Assembly (NCBI GenBank): GCA_007122745.1
Contig: SKTA01000071.1
Coordinates: forward strand, 1-36,157
Length of the DNA stretch: 36,157 bases
Direction of reading: 5' to 3'
DNA from: Bacteroidales bacterium
Lineage (GTDB): Bacteria; Bacteroidota; Bacteroidia; Bacteroidales; UBA7960
Shown: positions 15,207 to 23,377 of the stretch, piece after piece
Layout: each line of letters starts with the position of its first letter
How positions within the stretch are numbered: position 1 is the stretch's first letter
The notes under the pieces: generated by a model
The model's input: the letters and a program-made list of their open reading frames with translations, nothing else
The model's database searches: none
What the model was told of the DNA's origin: nothing
Program-made: the position numbers and the translations under genes

Positions 15207-16733
15207 TTATGGTCGCAACCTGATGCGATCTGCAACAATGCTTGAAATTTTCTCTACAGGAATCCTTTCCTGTTGCATTGTGTCCCTTTCCCTGATAGTT
15301 ACGGTGTTGTCTTCAAGAGTTTGATGATCGATGGTGATGCAGTAGGGTGTTCCTATGGCATCCTGCCTGCGGTAGCGTCTTCCAATCGCATCTTTATCTT
15401 CATACTGACAAAGAAAATCGTATTTAAGGGTGTCAAATATCTCTCTGCCCTTTTCCGGAAGGCCGTCTTTTTTCATCAACGGCAATACAGCCACTTTTAT
15501 AGGCGCAAGTGCCGGTGTTATGTTCATGACAACGCGCTGACTGCCATCTTCCAGTGTTTCTTCGTTGTAGGCATGGCTAACGATGGCAAGGAACATGCGG
15601 TCAAGACCAATGGATGTTTCTACCACATAGGGCACATAACTTTCGTTGGTTTCGGGGTCAAAATATTGTAACTTTTTGCCCGAGTGCTTTTGGTGTGCGC
15701 CGAGGTCAAAGTCGGTGCGGGAGTGCACACCTTCCAGTTCCCTGAACCCAAAGGGAAACTCAAACTCAATGTCAACGGCAGCATTGGCGTAGTGTGCCAG
15801 TTTTTCGTGTTCGTGAACCCTAAAGTGTTTGGTCGGAATTCCAAGTGCCAGATGCCACTTCATCCGCTCCTCCTTCCAGTATTCATACCATTCTTTTTCT
15901 TCTCCCGGCCGAACAAAAAACTGCATTTCCATCTGTTCAAACTCACGCATCCTGAAGACAAACTGACGGGCAACGATCTCGTTGCGAAACGCTTTTCCGA
16001 TTTGTGCAATCCCAAAGGGAAGCTTTTTTCTGCCGGTTTTCTGAACATTCAGGTAGTTAACAAAAATGCCCTGGGCCGTTTCCGGGCGCAGATAGACCTG
16101 GGAAGCACCGTCGTTCAAAGACCCCATCTGGGAACTGAACATGAGGTTAAACTGGCGCACATCGGTCCAGTTGCGGGAACCTGAAACCGGACAGGCAATG
16201 CCCAGCTCTTCGATCAGGGCCTTGATTTCGCCAAGGCGATCCGCTTCAAGTGCCTTTACAAAACGCTTATTTATGTCTGCGATCTTTTCAATATTTGCCA
16301 GAACCCGTGGGTTTGTTTTGCGAAACATCGCCTCATCAAAAGTGTCTCCAAAACGTTTTTCCGCTTTCCGAACCTCTTTTTCAATCTTTTCTTCCAGCTT
16401 GGCGACATGCTCTTCGATCAGAACATCGGCGCGGTATCTTTTCTTGGAGTCCTTGTTGTCGATTAAAGGATCGTTGAAAGCATCAACGTGTCCGGAAGCT
16501 TTCCAAACAGCCGGATGCATGAATATTGCCGCATCAATACCAACAATATCCTCATGATATTGCACCATCGATTTCCACCAGTAATCCTTGATGTTATTCT
16601 TTAATTCAGCACCATTCTGACCATAGTCATAAACAGCACTTAATCCGTCATAGATCTCACTCGATTGAAAAATAAAACCGTATTCTTTACAGTGTGCGAT
16701 AATCTTTTTAAAACGGTCTTCTGTGTTAGCCAT
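15207..16733 (-). CDS. glyS: Glycyl-tRNA synthetase, single-chain dimeric type
   Basis: 508 residues. This is the class II, homodimeric glycyl-tRNA synthetase of the eukaryote/archaeal-like bacterial type, not the alpha2beta2 GlyQ/GlyS type. It charges tRNA-Gly in the cytoplasm. Visible hallmarks are the N-terminal catalytic start (YGFIFQSSEIYDGLSAVYDYG), MFSSQMGSLNDGASQVYLRP, motif 2 with FRNEIVARQFVFRMREFEQ, motif 3 with VVETSIGLDRMFLAI, and a C-terminal anticodon-binding domain with KVAVLPLMKKDGLP. It lies 28 bp downstream of the lipid kinase gene on the same strand, so they may be co-transcribed. The start ATG at 16733 gives the full N-terminus. Confidence 0.96.
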   Translation of the reverse strand: MANTEDRFKKIIAHCKEYGFIFQSSEIYDGLSAVYDYGQNGAELKNNIKDYWWKSMVQYHEDIVGIDAAIFMHPAVWKASGHVDAFNDPLIDNKDSKKRYRADVLIEEHVAKLEEKIEKEVRKAEKRFGDTFDEAMFRKTNPRVLANIEKIADINKRFVKALEADRLGEIKALIEELGIACPVSGSRNWTDVRQFNLMFSSQMGSLNDGASQVYLRPETAQGIFVNYLNVQKTGRKKLPFGIAQIGKAFRNEIVARQFVFRMREFEQMEMQFFVRPGEEKEWYEYWKEERMKWHLALGIPTKHFRVHEHEKLAHYANAAVDIEFEFPFGFRELEGVHSRTDFDLGAHQKHSGKKLQYFDPETNESYVPYVVETSIGLDRMFLAIVSHAYNEETLEDGSQRVVMNITPALAPIKVAVLPLMKKDGLPEKGREIFDTLKYDFLCQYEDKDAIGRRYRRQDAIGTPYCITIDHQTLEDNTVTIRERDTMQQERIPVEKISSIVADRIRLRP

Positions 16734-16743
16734 TTAAAGTAGT

Positions 16744-16767
16744 GTTTAGTTGTTTAGATGTTTAGTT
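16744..16767. repeat. Three tandem 8-mers between the lipid kinase gene and glyS
   Basis: GTTTAGTT, GTTTAGAT and GTTTAGTT follow one another without gaps. The array overlaps the stop codon of the lipid kinase gene and lies just upstream of glyS. It is short and may have arisen by slippage; on the mRNA strand it gives an A-rich leader before the glyS start. Confidence 0.6.
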
Positions 16768-17691
16768 GATAACCACTCTGACGCTTTTTGGAACAATGTT
16801 GAACTCGAAAGGTGAATGCCCGAGAGACTCTCCGTCAGCCTCAAGCAATATGGGTGTATCCGACTCAATTACAATGTGTTTTGCCAAAAAACTCTCCACA
16901 TGTTTGTATTTTTTGATGGTACCGTTATAAAGCCTGTTGACGTTGGCCAAAACGGATAGTTTTGTTAAATCCTTGATCACGGTCAGGTCAAACAAACCAT
17001 CGTCTGTTTTTGCATCCGGAGCCTGTCGCATCCCACCACCATTGTATTGTCCGATCCCAACCCCAACACTGAAAATTTTGTCCCGTATTATTTTTCCGTC
17101 AACAATGATCTTTGTGCCACAAGACTTATATGAAAACAACGAACTGATCAGGTTTTTCAGGTACAGCATCGGATTGCCCTTACCCCTGATTTTGTCTGCA
17201 TTTGTTTTTTGAGCAACCAGTCCGTCGAAACCCAATCCGGCCATGTTGATAAAATAACGCATCTTTTCACGGTTGTTGTTGTAATACTTTACCGTTCCGG
17301 CGTCCTGAATGAGCGTTTTTTCTTTTTTGAGAATTCTTATGGCTCCGTCGTAATCCAGCGGGATGTTGTAAGTCCTTACCCAATCGTTGCCCGTCCCTAC
17401 TGAGATTATCCCCAAGGTTATTTCCGTTGTTGGAACGGTTTGTTGACTGAAGATTCCGTTGACCACCTCATTCATGGTGCCATCACCACCCACTGAAATA
17501 ATTTTCCGAAACCCCAGGGCAACATTTTCTTCAACAATGTCAACTGCATGCAACGGTCCTTTGGTGTAAACCGCGTGAAAATCGATTTCGTGCTTTTCCA
17601 GAAGTTCAGAAATGCGATTCCAGTCTCTCCGGACTTTTCCTATGCCTGCATTGGGATTTACGACCGCCAGCCATTCTTTCATAATTGTCAT
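16762..17691 (-). CDS. Lipid/diacylglycerol kinase family protein (YegS/BmrU-like)
   Basis: 309 residues from ATG 17691; an in-frame ATG three codons later is equally possible and aligns better with relatives. The kinase signature is complete: VVNPNAGIGK near the N-terminus, the nucleotide-binding GGDGT at 68-72 followed by MNEVVNG, LGIISVGTGND, and the C-terminal LEADGESLGHSPFEF. Members phosphorylate diacylglycerol or related lipids with ATP at the inner membrane surface. The exact substrate cannot be told. It lies between asd (upstream, 75-bp gap) and glyS (downstream, 28-bp gap), all on the minus strand. Confidence 0.92.
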   Translation of the reverse strand: MTIMKEWLAVVNPNAGIGKVRRDWNRISELLEKHEIDFHAVYTKGPLHAVDIVEENVALGFRKIISVGGDGTMNEVVNGIFSQQTVPTTEITLGIISVGTGNDWVRTYNIPLDYDGAIRILKKEKTLIQDAGTVKYYNNNREKMRYFINMAGLGFDGLVAQKTNADKIRGKGNPMLYLKNLISSLFSYKSCGTKIIVDGKIIRDKIFSVGVGIGQYNGGGMRQAPDAKTDDGLFDLTVIKDLTKLSVLANVNRLYNGTIKKYKHVESFLAKHIVIESDTPILLEADGESLGHSPFEFNIVPKSVRVVIN

Positions 17692-17741
17692 TTTAAAAGC
17701 AAAAAACGATAAAACAAACCCACCTTATTTTTTGCAAGCTG

Positions 17742-17749
17742 CAAAATTA
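17742..17749 (-). promoter_or_regulatory. Possible -7 box for the lipid kinase - glyS transcript
   Basis: On the minus strand this reads TAATTTTG, a match to TAnnTTTG, about 50 bp upstream of the kinase start. The -33 element is at best a 3 of 4 match. Confidence 0.35.
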
Positions 17750-17766
17750 CGAAAAATAGATCAACC

Positions 17767-18756
17767 TCAGGCTAAAATGTTATCCATCAGGTGCTGGGCA
17801 ATCTGTACGGCATTGGTTGCCGCCCCTTTGCGCAGGTTGTCTGCAACGATCCACATATCCAGACCATAAGCGACGGAGTGGTCTCTCCGGAGTCTGCCAA
17901 CAAATACCTCATCCCTGCCTTCTGCGAATTTTGGCATCGGATACATGTTTTCACCCGGATTGTCTTCAACAACAATTCCTGTTGTTTCGCTGAGCATTTT
18001 TCTGATATCGGCCAGCTGGAAGTCTTTTTCAAATTCGACATTTACCGCTTCTGAATGGCCGCCAATCACAGGAATCCTGACAACGGTGGCGGTAATTTTT
18101 ATCTCAGGACTTTCCAGTATTTTTCGCGTCTCATCCACCAACTTCATCTCCTCAGAAGAATAGCCGTTGTCAAGGAAAATTCCGCCATGTGGAAAACAGT
18201 TTAAGTCAATAGGGTGGGGATAAGCCATTTCTCCCTGAATGCCTGCTCGTTCGTTGTTCAGTTGTTGCACAGCCTTCACACCTGTTCCCGTCACCGACTG
18301 GTAAGTGGCGATCACCAGGCGGCAGATGCCGAAAGCCTTATGGATGGGAGCCAGCGCAAGAACCATCTGTATGGTGCTGCAGTTGGGGTTGGCAATGATC
18401 TTTGTGTCTTTCGTAATGGTATGCGCATTCACCTCCGGTACCACAAGAGGAACCCGGGCATCTCCCCGCCATGCAGAGGAATTATCAATCACAAAACTCC
18501 CTTTTTCGGCAAACATGGGAGCAAATTTTTTGGATGCTTCAGACCCTGCAGAAAAGATCACAATGTCAGGGGCTGCGTCAACAGCATCTTCAACGGAAAC
18601 AAGATTGTGAACATTTCCTTTAAACATAACTTCACGTCCCACAGAACGTGATGATGCACACGGAATAAATGTTGAAACAGGAAGGTTCCGCTCTTCCAGC
18701 ACTTTGACCATGACCTGACCCACCAAACCGGTTGCGCCCACTAAAGCTAAGACCAT
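17767..18756 (-). CDS. asd: Aspartate-semialdehyde dehydrogenase
   Basis: 329 residues, the standard length. The enzyme reduces beta-aspartyl phosphate to aspartate semialdehyde with NADPH, the branch point to lysine/diaminopimelate, threonine and methionine. The N-terminal nucleotide-binding motif is VGATGLVG (6-13). The catalytic cysteine is Cys126 in ANPNCST, and the catalytic histidine lies in the IPVIGGHSEAV stretch. The C-terminal LRRDHSVAYGLDMWIVADNLRKGAATNA is typical of the family. It is transcribed away from the secreted lamin-tail gene. Confidence 0.97.
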   Translation of the reverse strand: MVLALVGATGLVGQVMVKVLEERNLPVSTFIPCASSRSVGREVMFKGNVHNLVSVEDAVDAAPDIVIFSAGSEASKKFAPMFAEKGSFVIDNSSAWRGDARVPLVVPEVNAHTITKDTKIIANPNCSTIQMVLALAPIHKAFGICRLVIATYQSVTGTGVKAVQQLNNERAGIQGEMAYPHPIDLNCFPHGGIFLDNGYSSEEMKLVDETRKILESPEIKITATVVRIPVIGGHSEAVNVEFEKDFQLADIRKMLSETTGIVVEDNPGENMYPMPKFAEGRDEVFVGRLRRDHSVAYGLDMWIVADNLRKGAATNAVQIAQHLMDNILA

Positions 18757-18780
18757 ATAAACAAAAATTAATACCTAAAA

Positions 18781-18788
18781 CAAAAATA
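18781..18788 (-). promoter_or_regulatory. Possible -7 box for asd
   Basis: On the minus strand this reads TATTTTTG, fitting TAnnTTTG, 24 bp upstream of the asd ATG. The -33 element is only a partial match. Confidence 0.3.
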
Positions 18789-18868
18789 CATAGACAAAAA
18801 ACAAAACAATTCAATTAGTAGTACTATTTTTACACTTAATGTCATCTGTTACAAAAATAACGTAAGAA

Positions 18869-21472
18869 ATGAGATATTTAATCTTTTTAAGCTGCATTTG
18901 TATGCCTTCAATCCTTTTTGGTCAGTTTTCCGATGATTTCAGTGATGGTGACTTTACCCATGACCCATCCTGGACGGGAGATGCTGAAAAATTTACCGTG
19001 GAAGGGGGGTTGCTACGATTGATTGACTCGGCAGCCGGCATGGCTTACCTGGCCACAGCGAGTGGGGTAATGGATCACACACAATGGGATTTCTGGGTCC
19101 GCATTGCCTTTACCCCTTCTGACAATAATCATCCACGCATATACCTCACCAGTAACACCGGGGATCTTAAGGCTCCGCTCCAGGGATACTTTTTGCAGAT
19201 CGGGAAAAACGGTGGTGATAATAAAAGACTTTATTTTTATCGTCAGGATGGGTCTGAAACAAATCTTCTGATGACCGGCAGCATGAACATTGCCACCGGT
19301 ACAAACAATATATTGCGGGTTCGTGTACTGCGGGACGGTGCCGGTTTTTGGCAGTTTTTTGCCGATCCCGCAGGAAGCACGATGTTTATTCCTCAGGGAG
19401 AGGCATTTGACAACACGTATACCAGCACTGAATGGTTCGGTGTCAGATGCACTTATACTGCCAGCAACAGCAACCGTTTTTATTTTGATGATTTCAGGGT
19501 GGGGGAGATCATTCCCGAAGATCCGCCTTATGTGCACCGGATACAGGTAGTTGCCCCAAACACGCTGGATGTTATGTTTAGCCGTATCGTAACAGAAAAC
19601 TCAGCAGGTAACAACCTAAACTATTATGTGAGTGACGGACCCGGACATCCGATTGTGGCTGCCTTTGACGATCAATACCCATATAAGGTCAGGCTTTTAT
19701 TTGCAGAGAATTTTGATCAGAACCGTCTTTATTCCATTCAGGTAACAGGAATTCAAAGTCCGGATGGTCAGATGATGGAACCGTATGAGGGTGATTTTGT
19801 AAACTATGTGTCGCAACGGTTTGACATCGTTTTCAATGAACTGATGGTGAACAGCAGGCCGGAAGTTTCATTGCCCCCTTTCGACTGGCTGGAGCTGTAT
19901 AACACGACCGATCTGCCCATTAACATTGAAGGCTGGACACTACAGCATGGCACCACCATGCGGGAGTTACCTGCCGCGCTGGTTCCATCGCGCAGCTATC
20001 TTGTTTTGACAACAGAAGCTGCTTTCCCTTTTATGGAAGCATATGGAAACGTAGTTGCCGTGCCGGGCCTTTCAGCCAATGCGCTCACAATCGGAGGTAC
20101 GCAATTGGTGCTATGGGACAACGCTCAAAAACTGGTATCCTTTGTTACCTACACAGATCAGTGGTACCGCAACCCATCCAAGTCATCGGGTGGCTGGTCC
20201 CTGGAAAAAATTGATCCTTACAACTATTGTCAGGGTGCTGAAAACTGGATCGCTTCTGAAGACCCAAGAGGTGGCAGTCCGGGCATAGCCAACCCGGTAA
20301 GAGCCGACAATCCGGACCTGTCGCCACCCCGATTGCTTAGGGCAGGATTTATCGATAGCCTGAACGTTGTGCTGTGGTTTTCAGAACCCATGGATGATGA
20401 AGCTCTCTGGAAGGCAGATCATTATATTATAGATCAAGGCATTGGAAACCCATTGTCGGCAAGCCCTGTGGGTCCCGACTTCTCCTGTGTCCACTTGCAA
20501 CTGGTGGAACCCTTGCAAAAGGATCTCATCTACAACATTACTGCAAGCGATCTGTTTGCTGATTGCGCAGGCAACACACTGAGCGGGTATACCGCCCGGC
20601 TTGCAGTTCCACGAAAAGCCCCAGAGGGTGACATCATCATCAATGAAGTGCTTTTTAATCCTCCCTATTTCGGGTCCCGTTATGTGGAACTTTATAACCG
20701 GTCCGGTCAAGTTTTTGATATGGCCGATTATTTTCTGACATCAAAGGATACTGTTGAACATAATCTGATTACGCTTCAAACCATAAGCAATGTCTCCTAT
20801 CTGTTCTTCCCCGGTGATTACCTGGTGCTTTCAGCCGACACATCAGCGGTAAAAGGTACTTTTTTAATCCCCGATCCGGATGCTTTTCTGGAGTTAGCCG
20901 GTATGCCACGCATGACCAACGCAGAGGGGATCATTGTATTGGCAAACAAGAGCCACCAAATCATTGATAAGATGCATTACAACGAAGCCATGCATCTGCC
21001 AATGCTCTCCAATGTTAAGGGGGTTGCACTGGAGCGAATTCATCCTGACAGGCCAACCGGTGATAGATTTAACTGGCATTCAGCTTCAGCATCTTCAGGG
21101 TTTGGAACGCCTGCTTATCAAAATTCGCAGCATGCAACCTATCATAAACCGGAAGGGTTTGAGGTTGAAATTGTTCCCAAAGTGTTTGCACCCGACGGGA
21201 GTGGAAAAGACGACCTGTTGCATGTTCACTATGCATTGGAACAACCGGGATATGTCGCCAATGTGCGTATTTATGACAGCAAGGGACGAGCGGTTCGTCA
21301 ACTTGCCAAAGGGGAACTGATGGCCACCTCAGGAGTGTTCACCTGGGATGGTACTACAGATGCCGGAATGAAGGCGGCCATCGGCGTTTATGTCATACAC
21401 CTGGAGCTTTTTAACAAACAGGGTTCGGTTAGAAATTTTAAGAGAACTGCGGTTCTTGCAGGTTCTTTTTGA
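18869..21472 (+). CDS. Large secreted protein with lamin-tail domains and C-terminal FlgD-like/sorting domain
   Basis: 867 residues. The N-terminus (MRYLIFLSCICMPSILFGQ) is a signal peptide. Residues about 20-215 look like a laminin-G/jelly-roll beta sandwich (SDDFSDGDF ... FYFDDFRVGEI). An Ig/fibronectin-like segment follows, then a lamin-tail domain (about 320-475; IVFNELMVNSRPEVSLPPFDWLELYN, WSLEKIDPYNYCQGAENW), another Ig-like segment (NVVLWFSEPMDDEALW), and a second lamin-tail domain (about 590-760; IIINEVLFNPPYFGSRYVELYN). The last 95 residues (VFAPDGSGKDDLLHV ... GVYVIHLELF) resemble the FlgD-Ig-like or gliding-associated C-terminal domain common in Bacteroidota exported proteins. It probably reaches the surface by type IX secretion, but this tail is not a canonical type A signal. 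It is convergent with comF, 3 bp apart. Confidence 0.87.
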   Translation: MRYLIFLSCICMPSILFGQFSDDFSDGDFTHDPSWTGDAEKFTVEGGLLRLIDSAAGMAYLATASGVMDHTQWDFWVRIAFTPSDNNHPRIYLTSNTGDLKAPLQGYFLQIGKNGGDNKRLYFYRQDGSETNLLMTGSMNIATGTNNILRVRVLRDGAGFWQFFADPAGSTMFIPQGEAFDNTYTSTEWFGVRCTYTASNSNRFYFDDFRVGEIIPEDPPYVHRIQVVAPNTLDVMFSRIVTENSAGNNLNYYVSDGPGHPIVAAFDDQYPYKVRLLFAENFDQNRLYSIQVTGIQSPDGQMMEPYEGDFVNYVSQRFDIVFNELMVNSRPEVSLPPFDWLELYNTTDLPINIEGWTLQHGTTMRELPAALVPSRSYLVLTTEAAFPFMEAYGNVVAVPGLSANALTIGGTQLVLWDNAQKLVSFVTYTDQWYRNPSKSSGGWSLEKIDPYNYCQGAENWIASEDPRGGSPGIANPVRADNPDLSPPRLLRAGFIDSLNVVLWFSEPMDDEALWKADHYIIDQGIGNPLSASPVGPDFSCVHLQLVEPLQKDLIYNITASDLFADCAGNTLSGYTARLAVPRKAPEGDIIINEVLFNPPYFGSRYVELYNRSGQVFDMADYFLTSKDTVEHNLITLQTISNVSYLFFPGDYLVLSADTSAVKGTFLIPDPDAFLELAGMPRMTNAEGIIVLANKSHQIIDKMHYNEAMHLPMLSNVKGVALERIHPDRPTGDRFNWHSASASSGFGTPAYQNSQHATYHKPEGFEVEIVPKVFAPDGSGKDDLLHVHYALEQPGYVANVRIYDSKGRAVRQLAKGELMATSGVFTWDGTTDAGMKAAIGVYVIHLELFNKQGSVRNFKRTAVLAGSF

Positions 21473-21475
21473 GTT

Positions 21476-22183
21476 TTAATCGGTAATGGCAAGGGTAGCA
21501 ATCCATACCCGTACCCCCTTAGTTTGAAGCAGTTTTTCAACGCAGGCTTCAAGTGTTGCCCCTGTGGTGATCACATCATCAACTAAAAGAATCGATTTTT
21601 GCTCCAGCAAAGCAGTATTAGGTGTTTCAAAGACAGAGGACACATTTTGCCAGCGCTGCAACCTGTCTTTCCTGGTTTGTGTTTCGGTGTGCTTGCTTCG
21701 GATCAGTAAATCTGTCCGGAATTTAATCTTCATGCTTTTCGCGATTCCCTTTGCAATTACGGCACTTTGGTTAAACCCGCGCTTGCGCTCTTTGTCAGGA
21801 TGCAATGGTACAGGAATTACACAGTTTATAGAATTGTAAAGATCAGATTGGGCCATGTTATTTCCAAGGATTGTTCCAAGATAATGACCAAGATCAATAT
21901 TCCCTTTGTATTTAAACTGGTGAATCACACGTTGTACCTTCCCCTTTTTGTGAAAGAAGTATAATGCAGTACCGGTCTCAATTTTCTGACGGCCCCAGAA
22001 TATTCTGGAAAGCTGGTTTTCTTTGTGTTTATGAAACCGTGTTTGCGGCAATAAGGTTCGACATAATGTGCATAAGTGTTTTTCATGGGTCATCAGGCAC
22101 CTTTTGCATGCAGAACATGTTTCAGGGTAAACCAAAGAGATGAAGTTTTTTATATACAGCCTGACCATACCTGAAAAGCTCAT
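21476..22183 (-). CDS. comF: ComF family phosphoribosyltransferase-like protein
   Basis: 235 residues, the usual length for ComF/GntX proteins. The N-terminus has a cysteine cluster (Cys23, Cys26, Cys29, Cys38, Cys41) fitting the family's zinc-binding segment. The C-terminal phosphoribosyltransferase domain has CVIPVPLHPDKERKRGFNQS and the PRPP-binding loop ILLVDDVITTGATLEAC. In competent bacteria ComF takes part in DNA uptake or in handling incoming single-stranded DNA; in other species its role is unclear. No other competence gene is visible nearby. The gene stands alone, converging on the lamin-tail gene and diverging from the coiled-coil protein gene. Confidence 0.92.
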   Translation of the reverse strand: MSFSGMVRLYIKNFISLVYPETCSACKRCLMTHEKHLCTLCRTLLPQTRFHKHKENQLSRIFWGRQKIETGTALYFFHKKGKVQRVIHQFKYKGNIDLGHYLGTILGNNMAQSDLYNSINCVIPVPLHPDKERKRGFNQSAVIAKGIAKSMKIKFRTDLLIRSKHTETQTRKDRLQRWQNVSSVFETPNTALLEQKSILLVDDVITTGATLEACVEKLLQTKGVRVWIATLAITD

Positions 22184-22201
22184 AAAATCACATAAATTGT
22201 G

Positions 22202-22209
22202 TAAATTTG
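22202..22209 (+). promoter_or_regulatory. Possible -7 box upstream of the coiled-coil protein gene
   Basis: TAAATTTG matches TAnnTTTG. It would start a transcript near 22216 with a leader of about 210 nt. A -33 TTTG is not seen. The 241-bp gap it lies in also holds a 7-bp inverted repeat, GCGTTTT (22254-22260) and AAAACGC (22279-22285). No other feature is visible in the gap. Confidence 0.35.
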
Positions 22210-22424
22210 TCGCGCCTTATTTGCGAGCAATAATTTGACCAATTGCAGTGTTGGCGTTTTGTTTGGAATGCTTGAGTAAAAACGCGCTAATGCAGGCAAA
22301 AATAACAACAAGCGTGCAAGGAATAAAGATAAGGAGTTAACTAATTTAGCTATTGGTCGTTTTTTTCTTTTGTGCGCCCAAAAATTGAATGAATCAGAAA
22401 CCACGATAACAGAATTTGTCAAAA

Positions 22425-23351
22425 ATGGAAACGCAATCAAATCAGGAATCCCGGATGCCTCAAAAGTCCGGAAAAAACGAGAACATCTACCGCATAACGA
22501 TAGCGGTTTTGGGTGTATTGGTATTATTATTGGCGATTTTGTGGTATACGGGTCGTCAATCATTAAAGGAGGTAACCCATGAGCGTGAAGTAGCCATGAT
22601 CCTTACAGAAGAACTGCAACTTGAGCTTGATTCGGTTTTGGACGAGTATTACACGGTAAAGTTGGAATACGACAGCATTCTTGTAGACAAAGACAGCATC
22701 ATTCAGGCCAATGCCAGGGAAATCCAGAGCCTTATCGCCCGTCAGGCCGATTATTACAGGATCCGTCGTCAGCTCAATTTGCTTAGAGAGGTAACACAGA
22801 ATTACGTGAAGGAGATTGATAGCCTTTATACGGAAAACAAGGTGTTAAAGGCTGAAAACATACAGATGCGTGAAGAGATCCTTCAGGTACAACGCCGAAC
22901 CACAGAGTTGACACAAAATAAGGCAGAACTGGAAACAAAGGTAGAAGTTGCCTCCGAACTGCGTGCCTATCAAATTGACGCTTTCCCTTTTCGTCTGCGT
23001 GGCCGCGGACGGGAGGATGAAACGGACAGGGCAGGAAGGGTGGAACAGGTTCGTGTCTGTTTCCTGATTGGTGAAAACCCCATAACCCCGGCAGGAGAGC
23101 ACAATGTATATATGCGAATTGCTGACCCATACGGACAGATCCTCAGGGGTAGTGACGATATTGCATACTCTTTTGTGCACCAGGAAGACACCTTGCAATA
23201 TTCCGTAAAAGGTACCATCGACTATCAAAACAGACAAATGAATAAATGCCTTACCTGGCAACGTATTGCAGAGTTCGAACCGGGTGTTTATGACATCTCA
23301 CTTTATACCGACGAATACCGTTTGGGCGATTCAGCCTTTGAATTGCGCTAA
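22425..23351 (+). CDS. Membrane-anchored coiled-coil protein of unknown function
   Basis: 308 residues from the ATG at 22425; a TTG three codons earlier is possible but less likely. After a polar N-terminus of about 20 residues comes one membrane helix (about 22-42, ITIAVLGVLVLLLAILWY). A long heptad-rich coiled coil follows (about 45-180), and then a C-terminal globular, probably beta, domain (about 185-308; EQVRVCFLIGENPITPAGEH, YVHQ-like and YDISLYTDEYRLGD stretches). The topology suggests a short cytoplasmic tail with the coiled coil and sensor-like domain in the periplasm, but positive charges do not settle this. I do not recognise the family. It ends 26 bp before pheT and is probably co-transcribed with it. 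An envelope-structural role is possible but unproven. Confidence 0.8.
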   Translation: METQSNQESRMPQKSGKNENIYRITIAVLGVLVLLLAILWYTGRQSLKEVTHEREVAMILTEELQLELDSVLDEYYTVKLEYDSILVDKDSIIQANAREIQSLIARQADYYRIRRQLNLLREVTQNYVKEIDSLYTENKVLKAENIQMREEILQVQRRTTELTQNKAELETKVEVASELRAYQIDAFPFRLRGRGREDETDRAGRVEQVRVCFLIGENPITPAGEHNVYMRIADPYGQILRGSDDIAYSFVHQEDTLQYSVKGTIDYQNRQMNKCLTWQRIAEFEPGVYDISLYTDEYRLGDSAFELR

Positions 23352-23377
23352 CCTTTTAACACAAAAATTGCACATAA

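Noticed and set aside
15684..16184. 166-codon plus-strand open frame
   Set aside because: Antisense to the glycyl-tRNA synthetase gene, whose motifs are intact.
16744..16767. CRISPR-like array
   Set aside because: The units are 8 bp with no spacers, and no cas gene is present.
22180..22563. 127-codon minus-strand open frame that overlaps the comF start
   Set aside because: It overlaps comF and the start of the coiled-coil gene, has a low-complexity tail and no recognisable domain.
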